From NCBI GenBank assembly GCA_027382625.1, contig JAJKFJ010022837.1, forward strand, positions 1 through 64,000: 64,000 bases of DNA, in the 5' to 3' direction. The stretch is from Tetmemena sp. SeJ-2015 (taxonomy: Eukaryota > Ciliophora > Spirotrichea > Sporadotrichida > Oxytrichidae). Within the stretch, counting starts at the first letter, position 1; each line of letters starts with the position of its first letter. Position numbers and translations under genes: made by a program. This document shows positions 15,575 to 25,839 of this stretch, one piece after another. The notes beneath the pieces were generated by a model. The model was not told where the DNA came from and ran no database searches. It saw nothing but the letters and a program-made list of their open reading frames with translations.

Positions 15575-17615
15575 ATGAGTGAAAAATAAGATAATGATAC
15601 GCAAAATAGCGCGCTTCTCTAAAATGACGAATAGAATAAGTAAGACATCCAAAATTAACAACAGCCTATCGAAATTAGGAAAGTTCTGATGCATTTTAAA
15701 GACTCTGTGCTGATTGGTTTTTCCTATTTTTACTTCTTTGTCAATTTTTTCAACCTTGAGCAGTTCAGTGGTTGGATTCCCATTACGCAGATGATCAATC
15801 TCATACTTATTGTGGCGTTTTTTGCAGTTTATGGACTTAGATTTCATAATGTGTTCATGGTTCTAGGCTTCTTTTGGCTTAAAAATATATAGATGAATAA
15901 ATATCTTGTTTATATATTGAATGATCTGGCACTTATTTGTAGACTTAATTGGGTATCACATAGGTATGGGATTTTGGCTTAAAAAAGTGGGCGCTAGTGT
16001 GGTTGTTCTTGATGACAATATTTGCAACTAGGTGCTTAATCAACCATGCTATGCTTATGAAGTACAAAGAACACTTAGATCAAAGTAGAAGATATAGCGT
16101 TGGAATCCTAAATGCTCAAACACGAGTTCCTAAATACAAGAGTCATGGTATACTACCCAACTTTTAGATCCTATGAATAACTCATTTTCTCACTCAAATT
16201 AATATCATTTTAGAGTGATAGAGGGATTCTAGGATATGAACTATATGATAGATGGAGTTGAGGGTTTGAACAAGATGATCTTGGCTTTAGGCTACAGACT
16301 CCCTAACTTTTTATTCAGGTACTTGCTTGACCTGACTTTAGGCGTTCACAAAGATGCTCCTCTCGTTGATCTGAACGAAGACCAAAAATTCATCCCCATT
16401 CTCTTCTCTGCAACTTTAATTTAAATACTTATTTGAATAAACAAACGGTATCACATTCAGCTAGTACAACATTTTGATTAAGGAGATAGTGTCTCAAAGT
16501 AATGTGATAGTGTTCTGTGTGGAGCACCTAGACGTATCTGAGAAGAAGCTGAGAATACCCAGACCACCTTTGCCTGATAGACTTAAAGGCTCTCATTCTT
16601 AGTGTACAGATGGCAACTGCACCGCCAACCACGCTCCTGCTGATTAAACTAAAACGAGTGAAAACGCTGAAAATGAGAAAGATGAAAAGCAAGGAGAGCA
16701 AAGTGGCAAGCAGAGCTAAGGAGTCAGATTCAGTGAAGGCACCAAGCCAGAGGAAAAGAAACCTACTCCAGAAGAAATTAAGCAAAGGCAGTAAAACTAG
16801 GAGAGATTCAAGTATCTGCGTGACAACTTACTGATGAGAGTGAACGACCTGAAGCACTTCACTAATTTCAGAAACTTCAAAAACCTATTGAAGAAGCTCT
16901 TTACTCCAGAAAACATAGAAAAGATACACACTGAGAAATTGATAGGGATGGGACACGGACTAGGAGGTGCAGCCATGATTCAGCTCTGTAATGAAAATGA
17001 TGTTCTCACCGCTGTCATATCTCTCAATCTAATTTTGCTAAAGTGAATAGAATTAATCCTTCTTTGTCCCCATTCAAAGCAGGTGTGCTAAATCCTATGT
17101 TTATGGTTACACAACCCTTTTTATTATCAATAATTCTTGTGTATAAAAAAGACTAAGTGTATGAATAACCCTACTTAAACATTAGCAGCAAGATCTACTT
17201 AGAAAACAAGTCGAATAAGGAATGCATGGACAGACTGATCATGAAGAGAAAGAGAGTAGATAGACTTAAGCAATGCCAGAATTACGTTATTGAGAATATC
17301 GATCACCATGGATTCCATAAAATAAAAAAAATTTGATTCTCTGATTTGAGTACTCTCATTGGAAATGAGCTCTCATGGTTGTAGATCAACAAGGAAGAAA
17401 ATACAATGGAGCAGAGCTTGTAGAAGATTAAGAATATTGCATTATTAGTAAGAGGCTTCCTTGCAATGAGTGATCACTCTTTCGAATCATATGAGGAATT
17501 GTCTGAGGAAATAGCTCAACTAGAGGGAGTGCAGGATTTAATTAAGAGTGTAAAAGGGAGTGTCTCAGAAGCTAGCGAAGCCGGAAATGTGGAATAAGTT
17601 CAAGAAATAGAATGA
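15575..17615 (+). CDS. PAF-acetylhydrolase-like alpha/beta hydrolase with N-terminal membrane segments; nucleophile Ser replaced
   Basis: After five IES removals the frame runs from ATG 15575 to TGA 17613-17615. The N-terminus has several hydrophobic segments (for example MINLILIVAFFAVYGL and ALVWLFLMTIF), so it is likely membrane-anchored. The rest follows platelet-activating-factor acetylhydrolase: KFIPILFSANG (family FSHGLGA), NVIVFCVEHLD (family VVAAVEHRD), GMGHGLGGAAMIQ (family GHSFGGATVIQ), and HHGFSDL (family HQNFADF, the catalytic His). The nucleophilic Ser is Gly (GHGLGG) and the oxyanion SHG is also altered, so lipase activity is doubtful. One extra A at 15981-15986 must be ignored to keep frame at the first IES junction. 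Confidence 0.8.
15872..15971. other. IES with unusually long 14-bp pointer TTTTGGCTTAAAAA
   Basis: Exactly 100 bp between two perfect 14-bp repeats (15872-15885 and 15972-15985). Excision joins GFFWLKK to WALVWLFLMT if the A run of the second copy (six) is read as five; otherwise the frame is off by one. Confidence 0.85.
16167..16216. other. IES, pointer GAT
   Basis: 50 bp, GAT repeated at 16217-16219; excision joins SHGILPNFQ to IEGFQDMNYMIDGVEGL. Confidence 0.65.
16411..16441. other. IES, pointer CAA
   Basis: 31 bp, CAA repeated at 16442-16444; excision restores ILFSANGITFSQYN, matching the family strand and following turn. Confidence 0.75.
17026..17054. other. IES, pointer AATC
   Basis: 29 bp, AATC repeated at 17055-17058; excision restores VISLNPSLSPFKAGVLNP. 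Confidence 0.9.
17311..17334. other. IES, pointer GATTC
   Basis: 24 bp, GATTC repeated at 17335-17339. A multiple of three but with an in-frame TGA; excision restores the HHGFSDL catalytic-His motif and adds about 90 residues. Confidence 0.9.
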
Positions 17616-17807
17616 GAAATTAATTATCAATCATTTATACAAATTCTATCTGATCAATTTAATTGGGGCAATTAGACTATGTGTATTAATAAATGATGGT
17701 TTATCATTTAAACCTTTAAGCATTCATTTTTTACTTGATCATTTTATAATTTGCTATCGAACTTGCATTTAAAGCTAATTAAGAAATAATTGTAGGCATT
17801 ATATATT

Positions 17808-19197
17808 TCACAAAAGTAGTATCTATTTTCCTTTTTGGCTTTTCATTTCCTCGATTGACTTAGTTTTCTTTTCAATGAATTCAGTCTTCCTAGCCAGATC
17901 CTGAGCGTAGCAGCATATTTTATATTTCTTCTTGCTATTACATGGACAGTTCTTGTTTCTATTTGGGGCATCAACAATTGATTTCCCATCCGAAGATAGG
18001 TTGAATTCGTCTTTGCTAAGCTTTACAACCATTTCATCATCACTCATCTCTCTTTACTTCGCCTCTTCTTTTGAATCCTCTTTTGCTTCCTTCCCTGCAT
18101 TCAAATTGGTCTATTCAGTAAAATGCGACTGCAATATTTGCATTTCTATTTCCTCATATGTCTCAGAAAGCAATTTGAGAGTGCTGTTTAAACTCTGAAA
18201 GTCCAGTTCTTCTATAGCCTCTTCTCCAAATATTTGAATGATCGCTTTCTGCATAATTTCTAAATCAGTATAGCCGGTTTCTTAGCAAGCAAATTACCCT
18301 AACTAGCTAATCTATATAAGCAAATAAGAACATACTTATATCATCAAACTTACACTCATTTTTTGAGACCCAGAAGACTGAGACGGCTTGGCCTCCTATG
18401 GTTTCTCTTGAGCTTAATCTGCTTAGTTCTTGATTGTAAGCTCATGACCAATTGGCATAAGAGGTCCATCGCCAGGATCTTCAAGCAACCTCACTGAATT
18501 ATAGTGCTCACCCAAATGATAGCTGATGTGTAGAGTTTGTACCTATCCCCACTAAAAGTTAGAAAACGCCATTATAGGGTTGTCCACTTGGTGCACAATC
18601 AAAATTTCCAAGTAAACTAAAAAGTTGTTAAACTCCTTTAAATTAAAATGTAGTTGAAGTTGTGGATAAGAGACAGCACCTGCAGCTCTAACTAACCTCC
18701 CCAAGTACTATCACGAGCCATGTCTGCCAAATATTCATCGATAGTCTCATCATCCTCTATGAATGGAGCGTACATCTCTTTATTCTGCTCTATGTAATCT
18801 ACAGCTTGCTGTCTATACTTTCGATGCAGTTTTTCATTACCCTCAAGCTAATCTGCAATAGCTCTGAATAGACAATTTCCATCCCCAACCATTTCCTTCA
18901 CCTTTAGCCCAAACTGATATAACTGCACTCTAAATTTCTGCATGTCTGACTCATGCTTCGCTTTCTAAACAACAAATGTTTTCATCCACAATTTCAAGAA
19001 GTCTCAAAATGATTCTTCTAAATTTTTCATTTCCTTACATTGAATTTATTCTTCTCTCGTTTTAACTCCCGCTTTGACTTCCTCTCTTCTCTTTTTTCTT
19101 GCTACTTGTTAGAGTGTTCCTCTTACTTTTATTGTTTCTTTCCACCCCCGCCTCCTCTTTTGTCAGGTTTATTTTTGTTTGACTTTTTATGACCCAT
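17808..19197 (-). CDS. OTU-family deubiquitinase (OTUD3-like) with C-terminal SEC-C motif
   Basis: Basic Lys/Gly-rich N-terminus (MGHKKSNKNKPDKRGGGG) followed by an OTU cysteine-protease domain: VGDGNCLFRAIADQLEG (catalytic Asp and Cys), DSTWGGQLELQVLS, and YHLGEHYNSVRL (catalytic His). These match OTUD3. A helical UBA-like piece (ETGYTDLEIMQKAII) and a zinc-binding SEC-C motif (NCPCNSKKKYKICC) complete the protein, which ends at TGA 17808-17810. The role is removal of ubiquitin from proteins. One canonical 42-nt intron and two IESs interrupt it. The catalytic residues appear intact. Confidence 0.9.
18312..18353 (-). other. GT-AG intron, 42 nt
   Basis: GTAAGT donor, TATATAG acceptor, no useful pointer; removal joins SQKMS to ISQLGQFACQETGYTD. 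A clear conventional intron in contrast to the IESs. Confidence 0.85.
18601..18644. other. IES, pointer AAAAT
   Basis: 44 bp, AAAAT repeated at 18645-18649; excision joins NFNYIL to IVHQVDNPIMAFSN inside the OTU domain. Confidence 0.9.
18990..19042. other. IES, pointer AATTT
   Basis: 53 bp, AATTT repeated at 19043-19047; excision joins REKNKL to WMKTFVVQKAKHESD. Confidence 0.85.
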
Positions 19198-19299
19198 TGA
19201 TAAATTATTAAATTACTTAAGAATTTCATCATCTTTGATCAGAAGATGATTACTCTTAAGAATTCAAAATATATAGAGAGAGAGCTAAATTAACCTCAC

Positions 19300-22200
19300 T
19301 CACATAAATCTTTAAGGAGGCTGCTGTGGTTAAGGAACTCCTGATCTTGGATTCTATGCAGGTAAAGGTACTTGATTCTATTTCTGAGGACCACCATTAT
19401 TATATTGCTATTAAGGTTTGTTGTTCATATTCATAGATTATTACTGGAGCTGCTAAGGAATCATATTCTAAGGACCTTAGTTGAAAGTGGGCCTCATTTA
19501 ATTCTGATATTGCTGAGGAATCTATTAAGGTTAGAATTGCATAGGCTGATTTTATTAAGACATTCCATATTGCTGCTGGAATCCGTTGCTGCTAAACTGC
19601 TAAGACTAAGTTTGCTACTAGATGAATTGGTTTGTAAAAGGTAAACTACCCTATGGAACATTTCCATAAGTATTTTGCTGGCTACCTATCTATATTCCCT
19701 AAGGCTAAGGTACTTGCACTTATATTTGCTATTATGCATTTTGCTAGAGCTGTTGCAGAGCATTCAACTTGATTTTAATCTCTTTTAACTCAGCTTCTTT
19801 GCTCTCCTTTTCAACCTCTACCTCGGCTAATCTTTTTTCCATTCCTCTAAGTATCTTAGTGTAAGATTCCAGATCACTAATAGCTCTCTCAGCTTGCAAT
19901 TTGTTATTCTTAGCGCTATTTGCTAGCCACTCTACATCTTTCTTCAATTTTGTATTTTCAGTCTTAGACTAGTCCACTTCATCAAGAAGAGTTTAAGTGC
20001 TCTATCGCTATTGAGATAGCTCTATTTCACTTTTCCTTGCTCTTTCTTCTAACTACTCAAGCAATTTTTCTCTCGACCCTTCTTTCTCCATCATCTTAGA
20101 GTTTGAATATTGTACTTCTTCCAGCTTCAGCTTGATAGAATCTGTCTCCTACTAGTTTTGGGCTAATTGCTCCTTCAGTTAAATGAGTTATTGCTCTGTC
20201 TCTTATCTCGCCTTCTCTATTTTCTCTCTTTCTTACTCCATCACTTTGATATTCTTGTACTTGTCTGTGTTTACTACAGCCCATAGCTCATCTCTTTCCT
20301 TCCTTAGCTTTTCAACAGCTGTTTCCTTGCCATCTAGATTTTTCCTAATCTCATACCTCTCCTTCTCTGTCTTCTTAAGTTAATCCTAGGTGCCTCTAAG
20401 TTCACTCTTCAACTTTGAAAGTTCTCGACCCATCATCACTAACTCGTTTGTGAGTAGCTAGTTATCAGTTACCAGCTGTTTGTTGATAGGCTCTTGTCCA
20501 TACTTTGACTTACCTCCTAGTGTAGAAGCAGTTGCTGAAATTATAGAGGTATCAACTGCGTGAACACTAGTAATCATCGAGGAGTCAGACTGCAGCGACT
20601 GCTTTATAGAAGAAGAAAAAATAGCTGAGTTCTCTCCTACTTTAAGGGCACTTCCTTGACTCTAAAACTTCAAGCCTTGAGGTTTCTTTGATTTCGGTTT
20701 TTGTAAGAGATAGAAATCATGTGATATAAATAAGTAAGAGTAGTCTTCTTCTTGACGTTGAAGGATTTATTCTCTTTGTTAGTGGCATTCTTTGAACCAT
20801 CATTACTGTCCAACAAGCTATCATAACATCAAGCTTTGATAATGAAAATTTAATCATCATTGTTCTTCTCATTCTCCTTTTATCTCTTCATTTCTTCTTA
20901 CTGCTCATTTATAAGTCCCTGCAACTCCTCTAACTCTTTCTCAAACTCTCCTACTTTAGTTCTGAAATCATCATTTTCTCTTTACAGTTTTTCATTGCTG
21001 TCTCTGAGCTATTTACTATCTCTTAGTAATAGCAAGCGTTCCTCCTCCATCTTTAAGACTACATCCACTTGCTGCTCTATATTTCTTTTCAGCTCCTCTT
21101 CCATTGACTCATGATAGTGCACTCGCTCTCTGTAGAGCATTACTTGTTTCTCCAATTCTGTAAGCTTGTTACTCAGTTCCTAAATCATCTACATCTGTTG
21201 CTCTTGTCTCTGCTACATATGTTGTTTTTCATCTGAGTTGGTATCTCTTCTTAAGAGTAAAATAAACATACTTCTTGCAATAGAAGCTCTACCTGTAAAG
21301 ATTTGAGACTCCTCGAGACTATTCTTGCAATTCTAGCAGACAACTTCTTCAACTGTGTCAAGTTGTGCACTTGCTGCTTTAGCATTAGCTGCCTTGAGTT
21401 TCTTTTGTAATGACTCTATTGTAGTTACCTTCGCCTCTACCTCTTTCTTGGACTCAATTAGAGTTTATGTGAGTTTCAGGGCTTCTCTTTAGAGTTTCTC
21501 ATTCTCTCTTTAAAGCTTTTCGCAGGATGACTTCCAGTGATCACAGTCAGATTTCATCTTATGTTCGATCTACTCGAGCTTCGCTTTCCAGCTTGAGTAT
21601 TCTTTGAACATCATCTCCATTCTGCTGATCTCATCATCTTTCTCAGCTAATTAAAGAGTTATATATGTATGTGTGCATTAATTTGGCATTCAGATCTTGA
21701 ATTTGTTAATCTTTTGACGAACTATTTTGTGAGGGAGCTTGTGTTCTTTGAATGTTCCATTTTGAGAAAGCCTTTGCTTGTTGTCTAAGCTTATTCTTGT
21801 TCATTATCTGACTCAAAGAATTGAGCGATATGAAACTTCTTGAGAATTTAGACATCCTTTCCATCATTAAGTTGGCATTTTGAAGTTTATTCTGGTAGAT
21901 ACTCTGAATCCTGTTTTCCTTTAATTTTTCGAATGCTCGTTGCTAATTTTCTTTGCCCATCTTTAGCAGTAATGACTTTAGAAGAGCATTTCTTAATCTC
22001 TCAGAGTTTTAATCTAAAGGAGATTATTAAACTTTCCCACTATTGAATATGCTAGTTTTAGATGAGCTATTCCAATCCTAGTTCATTTGATAATTCTGCT
22101 AGGTTGTAATTTAATTAGCTTCTTCGTTCTTGAAGAACTCTGAGCCTGTTGTCTGCTTAAGATTCATGAGCTTAGACTGCAAATAGCTAGATGGCTGCTT

Positions 22201-24380
22201 TACATTTTAAACTCTATCCTCCTCTTCATTTCTTAAGAAACGGTAGCTGTTACTTTATGAAGCATTCATATTCTAGGACTCATTAAGCTGGGAGTCTTGT
22301 AAATACTGTGACTCCTCTAAGTCCTCTTCCTTAATGATACTCTGATGAATTGGTGGCTATTATCTAATCAGATTACTTTACTACTTCTTTAAGCTCAAGG
22401 CATTTTTGAGAGCCTATGCATCTTGATAGCTAGATGCTGCTGAATCAGAAAGCATATAGTTTGAAGACTGGCTGGTGATATCAGACAGATCATTGAAAGT
22501 CATTTCCTAACCTTTCTACTTTTACTGGACATCATAAAATTGCTAATTCCTAACAAGTGGCTGAGACTAGTGAATGCTTTCATCTTCTTCTGTTTCAAAT
22601 TGATTTATTGACTACTTAATTTAATCAGTTTGCGCATTCGTTCTCTCAGTTTAGGATCCTTGTCCAGATATAAGCTTGTCGTAGTGAGATAATTGAGACT
22701 CTATTTGCTGATTTATCTGAGATAATTGAATTGAAGTAGCAGGTTTATTCAAGTTAGAAGAAGATTAAAGCTGCTTAATAGCTTTGTCTACTTAATTATC
22801 TCCATCTATTTCACTGCTTCTTAAATTACTGTGTCTTTAAGATTCATTCATTTCAGATAGTTGATAGAAGTCTGACTCAGAATCACTGGAATCATCCTCA
22901 ACTTTAAGTTAGTTTTAGGCTGCTCTTTATTATGGGACATTTTGGCTCATGTTTTATAGCCTCAAGTTCATTAGTTACTGTTGCTGTAATTCTAGCATTT
23001 TCTATCTCTGCTGTTGCAAAGTATCTGCTTGCTATCTTTCTTTCTCCTCAAATCTTCTCTTTTGCTCCTCTTCTAAGTTTAATTAAGAGTTTAAGAATCT
23101 TTGATTTTAGTTTGTTACTTGAGCTTTCAAGGAACTCTAACTACTCTAAGGCTTTCTTTGATCTTCCTCGTCTGAATCATCTGATTAATTCTATCTACTG
23201 TTTAAATTGTAATTCTCATTTTCAAGCTATTGCTGCTTTAAGAAATTTTATAGGCTTGATTTTACAGACACCTCCTCCTACTTTCTGGGCTAACTACTTT
23301 AATTAGATGATGTATTTAAGTAGTTATAAAAACATTAAAGTTATTTGCTTAATTACCACCAATTGGCTCTATCTATTGTTTTTAAGAAAGAGATTTAAAA
23401 GCTGGACTTGGAATTTCTTCTTCACTCGATTCCTGATCCCTTCTTTAAGATACTTCACTCTTGACCTTTGTCTGCTACTATCTTTAACTCTTTTACTCCT
23501 CTTCCTCCTCTTCCTCATCTGAAGATTCAATCTTATATTTCTACAAGAGGTCTTGTAAGGTAGAGGCCTTATTAGATTGAGTATTTGAAGTCAGGTTGTT
23601 GCTTTAGGATTTACTTTATCTATCTTTAGAGAAATGGTTTTCCTCTTCTTAATCTGAATCTGAGGAAGAGCCCGACTTCAAGTCAATAACCTTTCTTTAA
23701 CCTAGAGATTGCTTGGCTGATGGGATAGCTGCTTGAGATGAGTTTTTATTCTAAGCTTCTTAGACTAATTAACTCTCTCTAATTGTAGTTTGCAAACTGT
23801 TGTCTTCTTCTTCCTCCTCTTCCTCTTCTTATTCTGAATTTTGGTCTTAACTAGTATTTGATTGATGTTCTAAATCTTCTTCGCTTTGATTAGCTTTCTC
23901 TTCCTCTTAGTTTGAGTGCTATTCATTCTCAGCCTCATCACTATCCTCCTCATTTTGATTTTAAATATCCTAATTTGAATGTTCTTAATCTTCTTCTTCC
24001 TCCTCCTCTTCTGAAGAAGAGTCATAAAACTTGTACTTGCTTTTAAACTCCTGTATTAGCTATTTGCGGCTAGCACTCGTTGCTGAGCCAGTAGTAACAG
24101 TACTGCTTTGTCTATTATTTATTTAACTGTGTGCTCTTTCTTCAACAAATGGTCTGGAACCTTATGATCCCGCCTTTGTATCTTCTTCCTCAGAATCATC
24201 TCGCGTAAAATTATTAACTTTTTTTGCGAATTCTTGAGGTATAAAATTGGCCCTAGAATCTTATTGAATAGTTTGACTGCTAAATGCTGAATCAGAAGTG
24301 ATTTGAGCATTTATTGGTTGAGTATATTGAGATAACTCTTCGTTATCATCCGCCAAGAACTGATCTATCAGAGAAGACAT
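19300..24380 (-). CDS. Very long coiled-coil protein with Pro/Gln-rich C-terminus
   Basis: About 1.6 kcodons from ATG 24380 (MSSLIDQFLADDNEELSQYT) to TGA 19300-19302. The N-terminal third is acidic and low-complexity, with runs of Glu and Ser. The middle has short helical units such as AFEKLKENRIQ and AKAFSKWNIQR, reminiscent of the repeats in centrosomal/basal-body proteins. The rest is long heptad coiled coil (for example WLANSAKNNKLQAERAISDL) and the tail is Pro/Gln/Asn-rich. A structural role at a basal body or cytoskeleton is plausible, but I cannot name the family. At least four IESs are resolved and others remain, since the frame shifts in the acidic region (about 22900-23350). Confidence 0.7.
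20703..20733. other. IES, pointer GTAAGAG
   Basis: 31 bp, GTAAGAG repeated at 20734-20740. Excision joins VKKKTTLT to KPKSKKPQGLKF provided one A of the adjacent A run is surplus. Confidence 0.65.
20798..20854. other. IES, pointer CATCATT
   Basis: 57 bp, CATCATT repeated at 20855-20861. In-frame length containing TGA; excision joins KENEKNND to GSKNATNKENKSF. Confidence 0.85.
21247..21270. other. In-frame stop-free IES, pointer CTTCTT
   Basis: 24 bp, CTTCTT repeated at 21271-21276. It neither shifts frame nor adds a stop; it would insert hydrophobic residues (SMFILLLR) in a hydrophilic coiled coil. Excision gives ASIARRDTNSDEKQ. Confidence 0.65.
21648..21678. other. IES, pointer TAATT
   Basis: 31 bp, TAATT repeated at 21679-21683; excision joins QDLNAKL to AEKDDEISRMEMM. 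Confidence 0.85.
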
Positions 24381-24463
24381 TTTGCGATAATTTAAATTCA
24401 AATTACTTTCCTTATTGATCACATTCATTTTAATTTCTCGAATTAATTTTCTTCTTTTTCAAA

Positions 24464-25590
24464 ATGAACAAAGATATTAAGAGAGCTGATGATAGTTCAT
24501 TGTATATTGACGACGCCTTCTCAACATGCACGCACATTTATTACTCTTTTTAATTAGGCATATTCTATGAATTAGTTTATAATGATTCGACCCAACTTTG
24601 TCTAAAGTCACTGTCCAAAAGTGCGTAAGGACACAGACTCAAATCTCTCAGCCAGTGAAATAGATGAGCAGTTGCCCACATTTTCAGAAAGTAAAAATTG
24701 CCAATTGTAAAATCAGGAAAGTGGTACTCCCACTAAACTCACTTCTAGCCAAGCTGAGTGTTAACAATCGCAGGTCGCACTTAGAATAGCTAAGTATAAC
24801 TCCTCTTCTCCGACTATCAAACTAAAAACTCACCTTTCGCCTTCCCTCCTCAAAGAGAAGGAGCCATCTGTCAAGATTCTAGAAACTTCGCCCCTTAAAA
24901 AGCAAATAGCATTCAAAAACGTTTCGGAATTGTGCTAAATTCCTTACAGTCTGGACTCCCAAATCACAAATAGTCAAAAATAGACCCAAGAATTCAAAAC
25001 TGAGAATGATGGAAGAACTAAGACATAATATCCTCAGATCCCTTAAAAATTAATTTAATTTTATTATCTCATCTTAAAAAAGCAATTAACATAAAAATTT
25101 TCCGAAAAGAAAACTTCAATCTCAAAAGTAATTAGCTTAAGCTCTAGAGAGGATATAGTTATGAATTTACATAGAATTTTGTTTTTGGACTGGGTAAGAG
25201 ACTTAAAATGATTGCAGATAAGTGCGAAACTGGAAATTGGAATAAATTGACGAGCGAATTATAGAAAGAGACTAGGACGAGTCAATTGGAAAGTTGAATC
25301 CACAACGAAGCCCCAAATAACGCAATTCTCTTGCTAAATTAGTGAGCGTCTCGAGCGAGCTCAAGGCCTTCAAAGAAGATTCATATCGCTAAAATTTCAA
25401 TAATCTCTAATAAAAGAACGCTATATAAAAAGTTAGCAATATATTTTACCAAAATAAAAATGAGTAGCAAGATGATGATGACTATTTTAACTCGCAACAT
25501 CAGACAGAAAAATAAATATGTTGCTCTCTAAGTACATTATTTTATTGTAGAAAATTTCAGCCTCAAACTATTGAGGGTGGAGCAACCTGA
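24464..25590 (+). CDS. Unknown protein
   Basis: Divergent from the coiled-coil gene, with starts 83 bp apart. It begins MNKDIKRADDSSLYIDDAF and after an IES continues RPNFVQSHCPKVRKDTDSNL, then a Ser/Thr/Gln-rich stretch (SSPTIKLKTHLSPSLL), GYSYEFTQNFVFGLGKRLK, and after an apparent one-base loss near 25249 IDERIIERDQDESIGKLNPQ. No family recognised. The last in-frame TGA I can reach is 25588-25590, but the end after about 25440 is uncertain. Confidence 0.5.
24536..24584. other. Candidate IES, pointer ATT
   Basis: 49 bp, ATT repeated at 24585-24587; excision joins FSTCTHI to RPNFVQSHCPKV. Confidence 0.55.
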
Positions 25591-25839
25591 ATTATGAGTA
25601 TATTGTAAATAGAATTTAAGCTTTAAACTAACTTAAGACTAGTTCAAAAAATTCAACTCTTAAAATCTTAACTGAGAATACTTTTTCTGTGAAGATCCCT
25701 GAACTCCTTGCTAAATGGAAGACAGGGCTTGTTATTTTATTTAAGTATAATGGGAACAAATCTTATTTATTAAAATTAAGGAATACATCATCAATCAATC
25801 ACTATTTTTTACTATAATATTTTATTTTATTTGAGTTTA

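Noticed and set aside
19372..19644. Leu-rich plus-strand open frame
   Set aside because: Shadow of the Gln/Pro-rich minus-strand tail; Leu/Ile codons arise from antisense CAA/TAA/TAG.
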